Source: Candidatus Parvarchaeota archaeon
Lineage (GTDB): Archaea > Nanobdellota > Nanobdellia > WJKC01
DNA: 64,000 nucleotides
Direction: 5' to 3'
Assembly: GCA_030615175.1 (NCBI GenBank)
Contig: JAUWZX010000001.1
Coordinates: forward strand, 652,044-716,043
A program made the position numbers and the translations under genes. The notes under the pieces are model-generated. The model was not told the DNA's origin. It saw only the letters and a program-made list of their open reading frames with translations, and did not search any database. The first letter of the stretch is position 1, and the number at the start of each line of letters is the position of its first letter. This document shows positions 48,616 through 56,615 of this stretch, piece after piece.

Positions 48616-48843
48616 ATGAAGTCTAAAGTCATGAATGCAATTAATGAAATCAGGCCTTCATTGCAGGCTGATGGCGGTGACATAAAGTTAGTCAGTGTTA
48701 ATGAGAAGACCGGCATCGTTAAAGTTGAATTGCAGGGCGCTTGCAGGGGCTGCCCAATGGCTCAAGTAACTCTTAAGCAGGGAGTTGAAGCATTCCTGAA
48801 GAATAAAGTGCCTGAAGTTAAGAAAGTCGTTGCAGTGGATTAA
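48616..48843 (+). CDS. NifU C-terminal-domain Fe-S scaffold protein
   Basis: 75 residues: a stand-alone Nfu domain with INEIRPSLQADGGDIKLVSV and the CRGCPMAQ motif whose two cysteines carry the cluster in a dimer. It delivers Fe-S clusters to target proteins such as the radical SAM protein and Rpo3. The IscU scaffold is encoded separately at 63608-63970. Single gene with a palindromic promoter. Confidence 0.95.
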   Translation: MKSKVMNAINEIRPSLQADGGDIKLVSVNEKTGIVKVELQGACRGCPMAQVTLKQGVEAFLKNKVPEVKKVVAVD

Positions 48844-48851
48844 GACCTGTC

Positions 48852-49685
48852 TTATGAAAATATTAAGTTGCATGCAGTTTTTGTTTGCGCGTCAATAATT
48901 TTTTCGCAAAGAGTCTCGTCAAGCAGTTCTTCTGCTAAACGCTTATAACATTCATCCCTGTACAAGTAAATGTTTATTCTCTCGCAATGAGATTCATCCT
49001 TTGTTTCTACAGCAATTTCTGAATAACAGGTGTCACGGTAATCCCCTCTTATTTCCTCACAATAAGAGCTATTCAATAATTCGACAGCGAATTCAAAGTA
49101 ACATAAATCTTTTTTATCCATACTTACTATTATTTTCTCGCAAGTTGATTCACCGGTATGACGGCCTACTTTCTGATAGCAGTACTCCATTAAATTAGTG
49201 CTGTCAAGAAGCTCGCACCATGAATCATTTTTAAAGTATGATCCTGCTACTGCATAGCATTTCTCCTTGTTAACAGGCAGTAATTCGCAGATTAACGGGT
49301 CATTCTTCTTAAAAGCAATCATTCCATAGCAAAAACTCTTGGTTTCACTAACTATTATTAAATCGCAGTATGAGTAATTAACTGTTGCATTTGCCCTGTC
49401 CCAGTAATAAGTTTCATCATACTCATCCTCCTCCATTAACAGGAAGGGAGGCAGAAAGATTATTGCTATAATAATGACTCCTGCAAGTATTCCTGCTGGC
49501 AGTAATAAATTACTTATTTTCCTGGATTTAGTGCCTGAATTCTTAAAATATTCTTCAGGCTTCACTGATTCCTCTTTTGTTTCAGCAGGCTGCTCCTCTG
49601 CTAAGTATTCCTTACAATTAGAACAATAATGTTTCTCATAATCCTTTATAAAGAGTGCTTCTCGACCGCACTTAGGGCACTTCAT
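48852..49685 (-). CDS. Zinc-ribbon membrane protein with outer Cys-pair repeats
   Basis: An N-terminal zinc ribbon (CPKCGREA...HYCSNC), an acidic-basic linker and one membrane helix (about residues 59-81) precede an outer region with seven repeats of about 25 residues. Each contains C(E)xI or CELL, about 8-13 residues, then C(Y/F), as in ICELLPVNKEKC and HCERINIYLYRDEC. The paired cysteines likely form one disulfide per repeat. Function unknown, but the layout suggests a sensor or anchored binding protein. Confidence 0.78.
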   Translation of the reverse strand: MKCPKCGREALFIKDYEKHYCSNCKEYLAEEQPAETKEESVKPEEYFKNSGTKSRKISNLLLPAGILAGVIIIAIIFLPPFLLMEEDEYDETYYWDRANATVNYSYCDLIIVSETKSFCYGMIAFKKNDPLICELLPVNKEKCYAVAGSYFKNDSWCELLDSTNLMEYCYQKVGRHTGESTCEKIIVSMDKKDLCYFEFAVELLNSSYCEEIRGDYRDTCYSEIAVETKDESHCERINIYLYRDECYKRLAEELLDETLCEKIIDAQTKTACNLIFS

Positions 49686-49771
49686 TATTTTTTTATTTAA
49701 TCATCATAGTTATTTAAATATTTCATGAGAACAGTAATATTTAATATCTTAAAAAGCATTATCACAATGCA

Positions 49772-50092
49772 ATGGATGCTGTTAAACTTAAGGCAATGCT
49801 TAACACTTTTTCGCAGATGCTTACTGCTCAGAGCATTTTCGGCAAGCCAGTAACTCATGCAGGTAAAACAATTATTCCTGTTTGCGCTATCGGATTCGGT
49901 TTTGGCAGCGGCAAGGATGTTGGAGGCGGCGGAGGCGGAGGAGTCCTGCCTGTTGCTTTAATAATAATTGACAAGAGTGATGTGCGAATAGAGCCTTTAG
50001 GTCCTGCAGGCGTTTTAATTGATAATTTAATTGAAAGATTATTTGAAGGTGTTAAGAGCATTGTCGAAAAAAAAGGCAAAAAAAGTGCTTGA
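49772..50092 (+). CDS. GerW/YtfJ family protein
   Basis: 106 residues matching the sporulation protein YtfJ/GerW family: SIFGKPVTHAGKTIIPVCAI, FGFGSGKDVGGGGGGG and VLPVALIIIDKSDVRIEPL. Despite the name, the family occurs in non-sporulating archaea and has no settled function. A helix-rich basic end closes the protein. Confidence 0.92.
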   Translation: MDAVKLKAMLNTFSQMLTAQSIFGKPVTHAGKTIIPVCAIGFGFGSGKDVGGGGGGGVLPVALIIIDKSDVRIEPLGPAGVLIDNLIERLFEGVKSIVEKKGKKSA

Positions 50093-50237
50093 AGTAATTA
50101 AGAGCACTAGGAGTGAAGGGAAGTACTCGTTTATTATTAAATCACAGAAGATTATTTGGGATTCAAGCTTCATATGCTTTTACTTATTAAAGCCTGACAG
50201 CGTTAAATTAAATGGCGTGGAGTACAGGATTACATAA
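50085..50237 (+). CDS. Small hypothetical protein overlapping GerW
   Basis: 50 residues from a GTG at 50085 that overlaps the GerW stop by 8 bp. An ATG at 50031 in the same frame would overlap GerW by 62 bp. The sequence contains IIKSQKIIWDSSFICFYLL and ends VEYRIT. Real translation is plausible given the tight packing but not certain. Confidence 0.42.
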   Translation: MLEVIKSTRSEGKYSFIIKSQKIIWDSSFICFYLLKPDSVKLNGVEYRIT

Positions 50238-51108
50238 CTCTTTCAAGGCTCGCGACTAATCCTTTAGTTTTCTTCCTGATTTCCTTGCTAGTCATTTCCG
50301 CCTTGCCCAGGGCTATTAATTCATCATCAATGCTTATTAATGCTATAAGTTCTCCTCTAATTATTCCTTTATTATACTTGCATACGCCTGGCGCGTAGAC
50401 TTTTGAGCCGTGCCCTACTCTTTGAACTGTTTTATCATCAATCCATACTTTCTTTAAGTGCTGTACTGCCCTCTCAACTGGTGCTAAGTATTTCTTAGGA
50501 TTCTTTTTGAATTCTTCCAGCGGCACTGCATTCTTCAGCGTGAACGGTCCTGCCTTAGTTCTGCGCAAGTGCTTCATGTGTGCTTTAGTGTTCATTAATT
50601 CACCCCAGTCTGAACAAATCTTCCTGATGTAAGTTCCTGCTTCGCATCCTATGGTGAAGTAAACTTCCCTGCCTTCTATTTTAGTGATTTTTAAGTAGTA
50701 TACTTCCCTCTCCCTTTCCTGTCTCTTCACTGCTGAGCGTACTGGCGGCACTTGCTTGATTATGCCGGTAAATTCCTTCCTGGTCTCGCGTATCTTCTTC
50801 TTCGTGACGTCTGAGTGCACGTGCATCACGCACTCGTATTCCTTGTCAGTTCTTAATGCTGTAAGCACTTTAGTGCTGTCATTAAATCCTATTGGCAGGA
50901 CTCCTGAAGCTTTAGGGTCTAATGTGCCTGCATGACCTGCCTTCCTTGCATGAAGTGCTTTCTTTACTTTATCAGTCACCCAGTATGAGAATGGTCCTGA
51001 AGGCTTGTCAATGATTATTAATTCACTTCTTGGCTTGAATGCCTTCTTAGCCCTGCACTTCTTCTTAGCCAGCTCTTTATATTTCTTTTCAATTGGCAGT
51101 TTATTCAT
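50230..51108 (-). CDS. cbf5: tRNA/rRNA pseudouridine synthase Cbf5 (TruB family)
   Basis: Catalytic subunit of H/ACA RNPs and tRNA pseudouridine-55 synthase. GHAGTLDPKASGVLPIGF contains the catalytic Asp, and GCEAGTYIRKICSDWGELM and HMKHLRRTKAGPF are diagnostic. A PUA domain fills the last 80 residues (VWIDDKTVQRVGHGSKVYAPG). 292 residues, a little shorter than typical archaeal Cbf5. It follows eL14 in the usual cmk-eL14-cbf5 order, but two Ras-like genes intervene. Confidence 0.95.
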   Translation of the reverse strand: MNKLPIEKKYKELAKKKCRAKKAFKPRSELIIIDKPSGPFSYWVTDKVKKALHARKAGHAGTLDPKASGVLPIGFNDSTKVLTALRTDKEYECVMHVHSDVTKKKIRETRKEFTGIIKQVPPVRSAVKRQEREREVYYLKITKIEGREVYFTIGCEAGTYIRKICSDWGELMNTKAHMKHLRRTKAGPFTLKNAVPLEEFKKNPKKYLAPVERAVQHLKKVWIDDKTVQRVGHGSKVYAPGVCKYNKGIIRGELIALISIDDELIALGKAEMTSKEIRKKTKGLVASLERVM

Positions 51109-51132
51109 CTATTATTAATTAGATTTCATTCT

Positions 51133-51522
51133 TTAAAAATAGTTTTGCTTAATGCTTTCTCGCAGTACGTCAAGAAGTTCTTCAGGCTTTTTTATTAATT
51201 TTACTTCCTTTAAAATTTTTGTTAAGTCGCTTGCCATTTCATCTACTTTATCTGCATTGTCTCCAATAATGATTCCGATATGCCCTCCGCGCGCGTACCC
51301 TTCCTGCATTTCTTTAAACCTTTCATCAGGATATAGTATCCATATCTGGTACTTGACTGAATGCCCTTCTATGTTCTGCGTTAGGGTTGCGAAATCCGTT
51401 CCAACAATGTTTCCATTATTGCTCATTAAATTTTCATATTCATTAATGTAGTCTTTAATCTCAGTATAGTATTTCTCGTCTTGCGGTTTTATTACTATTT
51501 TAAACAGTGAGTCATAAGTCAT
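51133..51522 (-). CDS. Ras-like pseudo-GTPase domain protein (copy 1)
   Basis: 129 residues aligning with small GTPases of the Rab/Ras type: LFKIVIKP (strand 1), VGTDFATLTQNIEGHSVKYQIW and an ARGGHIGIIIGD strand. Where Ras proteins have GxxxxGKS after strand 1, this one has PQDEKYYTE. Where they have DTAGQERF after QIW, it has ILYPDERF. The G4 NKxD motif is also missing. It keeps the fold signature but no nucleotide site, so it is unlikely to bind GTP and may be a scaffold. Paralogue of the next gene. Confidence 0.7.
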   Translation of the reverse strand: MTYDSLFKIVIKPQDEKYYTEIKDYINEYENLMSNNGNIVGTDFATLTQNIEGHSVKYQIWILYPDERFKEMQEGYARGGHIGIIIGDNADKVDEMASDLTKILKEVKLIKKPEELLDVLRESIKQNYF

Positions 51523-51559
51523 TTTTAAATCACCATTTTAGTATTAAAAATATTCCTTT

Positions 51560-51970
51560 TTAAAGGTTTCTTTTTCTAATAACTGCTTCAAGGGTTTCGT
51601 AAGTCGCTTTAATCAGGTTTTCAGGTTTGTTTATTATAGTTGCTCTGTCAATATACTGCATTAATTCGTCTGTCATTTCATTTAATTTATCCGCGTCGCT
51701 TCCAATAATGATTCCAAGCGCTGCACCCCCGTAATAATCTTTGCGCAGGGATTTGAATTTGTCATCAGGAGATATTATCCATATCTGTCCTGTGACTGTT
51801 CGCCCTTCTAATTCTTTTGTTATGGTGGCGAAGTCTACGCCAAGACTGTTTTTATACCCGAATAAGCAGCCGCTCTTCCTGTAAGCCTTAATGTATTGTT
51901 TAACGTTATTATATAATTTCTTGCCCTGGACTCGAATCACTACTTTCAGTAGTATGTTTTTTTTGTTCAT
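51560..51970 (-). CDS. Ras-like pseudo-GTPase domain protein (copy 2)
   Basis: 136 residues from the ATG at 51970; a TATA box (GTTTTTAAACTT on the minus strand, about 52006-52017) supports this over 52030. The Rab-like pattern is stronger than in copy 1: LGVDFATITKELEGRTVTGQIW and FKSLRKDYYGGAALGIIIG mirror the switch and strand blocks of Rab proteins. The P-loop is replaced by RVQGKKLYNNV, and the DxxG by SPDDKF. Between eL14 and cbf5. Confidence 0.72.
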   Translation of the reverse strand: MNKKNILLKVVIRVQGKKLYNNVKQYIKAYRKSGCLFGYKNSLGVDFATITKELEGRTVTGQIWIISPDDKFKSLRKDYYGGAALGIIIGSDADKLNEMTDELMQYIDRATIINKPENLIKATYETLEAVIRKRNL

Positions 51971-52040
51971 TGCAATTAGTTGCCCCGATAATTTATGCCT
52001 GATTAAGTTTAAAAATCTTCCCCTTTCCATTGCTTTGCAA

Positions 52041-52571
52041 CTATTTCTTCTTCACGGCTTTTTTCTTTGCAGGCTTCTTCACTACTTTCTTCTTGGCCTT
52101 CTTCTTAACTGCTTTCTTCTTCACAGGAGCTTTCTTCTTCACTGCTTTCTTCTTTGGCACTTTCTTAGCTGCCTTCTTCTTTACAGGCTTCTTAACTGCT
52201 TTTTTCTTGGCTTTCTTCTTGGGTTTCTTCTTGGCTTTCTTCTTCGGCACTTCCTCAAAAATTTTCTTTACTGCATGCTTCTTCCTTGGCCTCTCAGTCT
52301 TCTTCTCCTTCTTATCTTTCTTCCTAATCTTCTTAATCTCAGTCTTCCATAACCCTGCCTTTTTCAACGCTACCTTAACGTCTTCAGTTTTTGCTTTGCC
52401 CTTAATTTCCAGTTTAAACTCAAGAGGTATTAAGTGATTCACATTGCACCTGCGCCTCTTAACTTCACCATCAATTAGTACAAAATTATCATTTATTTTT
52501 TCAACAATCACTGCTTTAAGCCCTGCTTCTTTACCAGCAATCTTCACGTAAACTCTTCCAATTTCAATCAA
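52041..52571 (-). CDS. rpl14e: Ribosomal protein eL14 with a long lysine/alanine-rich tail
   Basis: Residues 1-80 are eL14: IEIGRVYVKIAGKEAGLKAV, VLIDGEVKRRRCNVNHLIPL. Archaeal eL14 is usually about 90 residues; here a further 90 residues consist of KKKA, KKKP and KKKV repeats like histone H1 or bacterial Hc tails. The tail may bind rRNA or DNA. It overlaps cmk by 4 bp. Confidence 0.93.
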   Translation of the reverse strand: MIEIGRVYVKIAGKEAGLKAVIVEKINDNFVLIDGEVKRRRCNVNHLIPLEFKLEIKGKAKTEDVKVALKKAGLWKTEIKKIRKKDKKEKKTERPRKKHAVKKIFEEVPKKKAKKKPKKKAKKKAVKKPVKKKAAKKVPKKKAVKKKAPVKKKAVKKKAKKKVVKKPAKKKAVKKK

Positions 52572-53119
52572 TTCACAGCACCCCCTTTGGACTTTAATAA
52601 TTCCTTTATTATGAACTCAATTATTTTATTCATCTCATTAATCGTCCACTGACTTGTGTCAAGGATTAAGTTATAAGGGTTTAAATCATTTATGTCTATG
52701 CCGTAAATGCGCTTCCAGCGCTTCCTGTTACCATTCCAGCGCGTTTTAATATCAGTTAACGCTTCCTTAATGCTTGCCTTCTCTCTTCCAGCAATCCTTT
52801 CAGCAGCCTCTGTTTCAGTTAATTTAAGAAATATTTTATAATCCGCTTTCTTAACAGTGTATCCTGCCAGTACGCCGTCAATAATCACGTTTCCTTTACG
52901 CGCCTCACGAATTATCATTGAATCAATTTTCCTGTCAATTTCATCATGCTTTTTTAAATAATCATGAAACTCGTTAAACTCTGCAATACTTAAGCCGCCC
53001 GCTATTCCGCGCATCTTGTCGCCAGCACTCACATGCCTTAACTTTAACTTCTTCGCCAGGTGCTTTGCAACCGTTGACTTACCTGAACCCGGCATGCCGG
53101 ATATAATTATGGTAACCAT
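52568..53119 (-). CDS. cmk: Cytidylate kinase
   Basis: 183 residues from the ATG at 53119: IIISGMPGSGKSTVAKHLAKKL is the P-loop, and HVSAGDKMRGIA is typical of archaeal Cmk, which phosphorylates CMP and dCMP. It precedes eL14 in the same transcript, the usual archaeal order. A longer start at 53167 adds residues not found in the family. Confidence 0.93.
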   Translation of the reverse strand: MVTIIISGMPGSGKSTVAKHLAKKLKLRHVSAGDKMRGIAGGLSIAEFNEFHDYLKKHDEIDRKIDSMIIREARKGNVIIDGVLAGYTVKKADYKIFLKLTETEAAERIAGREKASIKEALTDIKTRWNGNRKRWKRIYGIDINDLNPYNLILDTSQWTINEMNKIIEFIIKELLKSKGGAVN

Positions 53120-53183
53120 TACTATTCCTAAGGAATCCTGTAATAAAAAGTTTTTTAAATAGAGCATTTATATTCCTTCACTC

Positions 53184-53474
53184 ATGGTGAAATCATCGCA
53201 TGGCCCTAGACGCGGGACTCGAAAGAAGTTAAGGAAGAAACTGCGCGAGAAAGGTAAAGTAAACATTGCAAAACGATTGCAGAAATTCAAGACTGGTGAC
53301 AGAGTCGTGATAAAACCTGAACCAGCAGTGCATAAAGGCATGCCTGGAAAACGCTTCTTCGGTCGCGTAGGCGTAATCATTAACAAGAGAGGCAAGGCTT
53401 ACATGTTAAGCGTTAAGGACGGCAATGCAGTCAAGCAGGTAATAAGCTTGCCTGTTCACTTAAAGAAGGTGTAA
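53184..53474 (+). CDS. rpl21e: 50S ribosomal protein eL21
   Basis: 96 residues: SHGPRRGTRKKLRKKLREKGK, KFKTGDRVVIKPEPAVHKGMP and RFFGRVGVIINKRGKAYML are diagnostic. A TATA box at about 53149-53160 precedes it. It leads eL21-rpoF-DUF655, the conserved archaeal order. Confidence 0.97.
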   Translation: MVKSSHGPRRGTRKKLRKKLREKGKVNIAKRLQKFKTGDRVVIKPEPAVHKGMPGKRFFGRVGVIINKRGKAYMLSVKDGNAVKQVISLPVHLKKV

Positions 53475-53480
53475 TAATTA

Positions 53481-53825
53481 ATGCCATTACATTTTGAGAT
53501 AACGGATGAGAAATTCGTCACCCTGAATACTGTTAAGAAGGTCTTAGGCAAGCGCAAGAAGAGTGAAATGACTTATGAGCAGAAAATGGCTTACGAGAAT
53601 GCCAAAAACTTCTCAAAGTTAAGTGATAAGAACGTGAACGCCTTGCATGAAGAATTAATGAATCTTGAGATGAGAAAGTTAACTGATAAACTCATAATTA
53701 AGATTATTGACATCGTACCTGAAACCATTGATGATTTAAAAGTAATATTTAAGTTAAGCAAGATTAGTTTTAAGAAAAATGAGTTAGACAATGTTTTTGA
53801 AATAGTGAAAAAGTATGTTAAATGA
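53481..53825 (+). CDS. rpoF: RNA polymerase subunit Rpo4 (F)
   Basis: 114 residues; the HRDC-like helical Rpo4 fold that pairs with Rpo7 in the polymerase stalk. EQKMAYENAKNFSKLS and MRKLTDKLIIKIIDIVPETIDDLKVIF fit archaeal RpoF. It sits 6 bp after eL21. Confidence 0.92.
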   Translation: MPLHFEITDEKFVTLNTVKKVLGKRKKSEMTYEQKMAYENAKNFSKLSDKNVNALHEELMNLEMRKLTDKLIIKIIDIVPETIDDLKVIFKLSKISFKKNELDNVFEIVKKYVK

Positions 53826-53839
53826 GTTAATGATTAATT

Positions 53840-54493
53840 ATGTACGAAATCTTTGGCTACGAGAGAAGAAGAGAAAGGTTAGCGCGAGAAAGTAAATCAT
53901 TATACGTTAAGAGGCGCGACCCAAGGGTTAGGGAAGATTTCGGCATTATACTGGATTTCCTGCCTCACGGTCACATCGGGCAGTCACGCAGGATGCCTGT
54001 TGCCCAGTTAGTAGGCACTAAACACTTAAGCCTGCTTGAAGTAGTGCCTAAGAAAGACATTTTCTTAAAGCCTGGTGAAAAGGTTTACATTGGCCCTGAC
54101 AAGCGTGACAAGATTCATCATATTAGTAATAAAATTTCTTATCAGAGTCTTACCAAGACTGCTAAGCTTGAATTAGATTCCTTGATTAAGGATGCTGTTA
54201 ATAAGAATCCTGACAGGATTCTGGAATTCTTTAATAAGTGCGGTCCAATTAGTACCAGACTTCATCAATTGGAGTTAATCCCGGGTATTGGCAAGAAGCA
54301 TATGTGGAAGATTATTGAGGAACGCGAAGAAAAACCTTTTGAAAACATTAATGAGTTGAAAAAGAGGATTCCATTAATCCCTGACCCTGTTAAAGCAGTT
54401 CTTAACAGGATTACTGACGAGTTAGGTGGAAAGGATAAATATAAATTATTATTAAACTTAATAAGTATTGATGAGGAAGAAGAAAAAAAATGA
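53840..54493 (+). CDS. DUF655 RNA-binding protein
   Basis: 217 residues; archaeal DUF655 family with EDFGIILDFLPHG, AQLVGTKHLSLLEVVPK and a helix-hairpin-helix unit (LELIPGIGKKHMWKIIEERE). It is almost always encoded beside rpoF and is thought to bind RNA. It overlaps the next membrane gene by about 20 bp. Confidence 0.93.
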   Translation: MYEIFGYERRRERLARESKSLYVKRRDPRVREDFGIILDFLPHGHIGQSRRMPVAQLVGTKHLSLLEVVPKKDIFLKPGEKVYIGPDKRDKIHHISNKISYQSLTKTAKLELDSLIKDAVNKNPDRILEFFNKCGPISTRLHQLELIPGIGKKHMWKIIEEREEKPFENINELKKRIPLIPDPVKAVLNRITDELGGKDKYKLLLNLISIDEEEEKK

Positions 54494-55283
54494 TGGTGGA
54501 ATTATTGACCGGCTGTCATTCCCAACTGAATTTAATAATGTTAAGGAATTAAAATTAAATATTATTGTTTTATTCCTTACCTGTCTTGCATTCTTCATTA
54601 CCAGCACCATAGTGATTAGTTTTAACTTAATCTTATTCACTAAAGTCCTGCTCGTTGGCACTATTGCTTATGAATTAATCCTTTTCTACTTATTATTCGA
54701 GTACACTAAGAAGTTCATCATGGTTAACATTAAAGGGTCTGGCAGGACTGCTGTTAACCTGCTGACTTACCTCATTTTTGGAGGACTGCTCTTAATCACT
54801 GCCCTGAACCTTATTTACACGATGGCTACTGTCGCGCCGACTAGTGAGGATAAATTCATTAGTTTAAGCGTTGCATTATTAATCATTGTTTTACCTACTT
54901 TTTTCTGGCATGAATTCGTTCAATTATTTGATAAAAGTTACTTTAAGTACCTTAAATTCATAGTTCTTTCAGGATTAATTATTGGCTTGTTCTTTAATCC
55001 AGTATTAGCTGAGGGGAATGAAACTATTAACGCAACCCAGCAGGGCGTTTTTAACTGGTTTTCTCAGGGCATTGACTTCTTTTCCTCTGCTTCAAACATG
55101 TTTAATTCTTTCAAGTCAACTATTGAAGGAACCCTTAGTCTTGACCCGTGGACTTCCCAGATGGTCATGATTATTTTAATTCTCATCCTGGCATTCCTCT
55201 TATTCAAGTTCCTGTCACTAGTTATTAAGTGGGTTGTGGTAGGATTAATTATCTGGGTTGTCGCACAGTTATTCTTCCTTTAA
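54471..55283 (+). CDS. Multi-helix membrane protein
   Basis: 270 residues from the ATG at 54471. About six membrane helices: two in the first 80 residues, two in the middle, then an extracellular asparagine-rich loop (ETINATQQGVFNW) and two C-terminal helices. A basic start (MRKKKKNDGG) fixes the N-terminus inside. No recognised family. It overlaps DUF655. Confidence 0.7.
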   Translation: MRKKKKNDGGIIDRLSFPTEFNNVKELKLNIIVLFLTCLAFFITSTIVISFNLILFTKVLLVGTIAYELILFYLLFEYTKKFIMVNIKGSGRTAVNLLTYLIFGGLLLITALNLIYTMATVAPTSEDKFISLSVALLIIVLPTFFWHEFVQLFDKSYFKYLKFIVLSGLIIGLFFNPVLAEGNETINATQQGVFNWFSQGIDFFSSASNMFNSFKSTIEGTLSLDPWTSQMVMIILILILAFLLFKFLSLVIKWVVVGLIIWVVAQLFFL

Positions 55284-55300
55284 GCACTTAATAATGGTTT

Positions 55301-55750
55301 TTATAAATTGTTTTCGAACGTGATGACTGCTCCTATTGAAGGGTTATTATCACCAACAAGCAGTATTTCCGTTCCTGATAAGTAATTGCCTGTTAGCATT
55401 GAATTCGTTGAGTAATTAAGGCATCTGGTCATTACAACATCCCCTGTACTCCTGGCGCATAACCTGTTACCGTCCACGAAAACCCTGTAAGAGCTTCTAT
55501 CAATTTTTGACGGCATGCCTCCGGTTATTGTGAAAGTCGTGTTAACTCCGCTCCTCATCTGATAATCAACCCTTACTATCATTGAATTAACCTGGTTGAT
55601 TATGCCTTCTAACTGCTCGTTATAACTAAACCTTTTTATTTCAGGAATCATTGTCGTGTTGAACATGGCTGTGACTGTTACGAGCACTAGGACTCCGAAC
55701 GTGAAAGCAAATACTTCCCTTAGGACTACCATCATTGATTTACGGTTCAT
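55301..55750 (-). CDS. Membrane-anchored pilin-like protein
   Basis: 149 residues from the ATG at 55750 with one N-terminal hydrophobic helix (REVFAFTFGVLVLVTVTAMF) followed by a beta-rich outer domain. The arrangement resembles archaeal class III pilin-like or DUF1628-type proteins, but no prepilin-peptidase site is certain. A GTG at 55759 overlapping the upstream stop (GTGA) is an alternative start. Confidence 0.6.
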   Translation of the reverse strand: MNRKSMMVVLREVFAFTFGVLVLVTVTAMFNTTMIPEIKRFSYNEQLEGIINQVNSMIVRVDYQMRSGVNTTFTITGGMPSKIDRSSYRVFVDGNRLCARSTGDVVMTRCLNYSTNSMLTGNYLSGTEILLVGDNNPSIGAVITFENNL

Positions 55751-55755
55751 TGCAA

Positions 55756-56580
55756 TCACAGAGTTATTAAGTCAAGTATTGTTTCCATTTTATCTTTCTT
55801 CTTTTCAAGGCTTCTCATCACGTCCTTATAAATTTCCTCTGACACCCTGCTGTTAACTAACTTCTCTCTTAGCATGTCCATTTGATTATTTAACTTAGTT
55901 ATTTCCTGCACTACCTTCACTGTCTTGTCCTGAGGCACTTCCTTTATCATTCTATCCTCTGGCTTGACTTTCTTCATGTATTTCCTTGCTAAGTCATCAT
56001 ATACGTAGCTCATGTCATCTTTCAGTTTGTTAAGTATTTCTTTCTTATCCTTATCAGTGTCAGCGCTTATAACCACTCTTAAATCTGCCTTTAATCCTTC
56101 AACATCATATACGCCTACCATTTTCACCCAGGCCATTGACTTAACGCTTTCCTTCATTAAGAATACCATTAATCCTAATGGTAGTGTTATCATTGTGGTC
56201 CAGAATAATAAGTCTTTGTTTAATTCCTCGTACGGCAGGAAGTAGCCTATGAGTGCTATCACGAATACTGTTAACAGTATTTTCCAGATTGCAGGGTACT
56301 TGGCGCCTATTGACTTGCTTTTCACTCCTTTAATAATGCTTTTTATTGGCTTTAAACGCCCTCCTCTGAAGAAGTTTTTGAATTCAGTGCTTTCGAATTC
56401 AGTCATCTCGTTTAAGCTTATTCTGTAGCCATTATCAGTTAGTGTTTCAACGCACCTGCGTCTGAATTCCTCAGGGTCCTGCACCCTGATGTTTAAGTCG
56501 TGGAATACCCTCTTATCTCTTAACTTGTCTGTTTTAAACTCTTTTTCCAGGTCCTCAACGTATGGTCTTCTCCAAAACAT
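55756..56580 (-). CDS. Two-helix membrane protein with C-terminal coiled coil
   Basis: 274 residues: a charged N-terminal region (about 1-95), two membrane helices (about 99-140), then a cytoplasmic part ending in a coiled coil. Its last 35 residues (LNNQMDMLREKLVNSRVSEE) recall SHOCT-like helical hairpins, which promote oligomerisation. Directly upstream of the pilin-like gene, so the two may act together at the membrane. Confidence 0.65.
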   Translation of the reverse strand: MFWRRPYVEDLEKEFKTDKLRDKRVFHDLNIRVQDPEEFRRRCVETLTDNGYRISLNEMTEFESTEFKNFFRGGRLKPIKSIIKGVKSKSIGAKYPAIWKILLTVFVIALIGYFLPYEELNKDLLFWTTMITLPLGLMVFLMKESVKSMAWVKMVGVYDVEGLKADLRVVISADTDKDKKEILNKLKDDMSYVYDDLARKYMKKVKPEDRMIKEVPQDKTVKVVQEITKLNNQMDMLREKLVNSRVSEEIYKDVMRSLEKKKDKMETILDLITL

Positions 56581-56615
56581 GTCAGTTATTAATATATCAT
56601 TTAGTACTTATATAA

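Noticed and set aside
52030-52437. Long plus-strand hydrophobic frame
   Set aside because: It is the antisense of the eL14 lysine tail (AAG read as CTT) and has phenylalanine/leucine repeats only.
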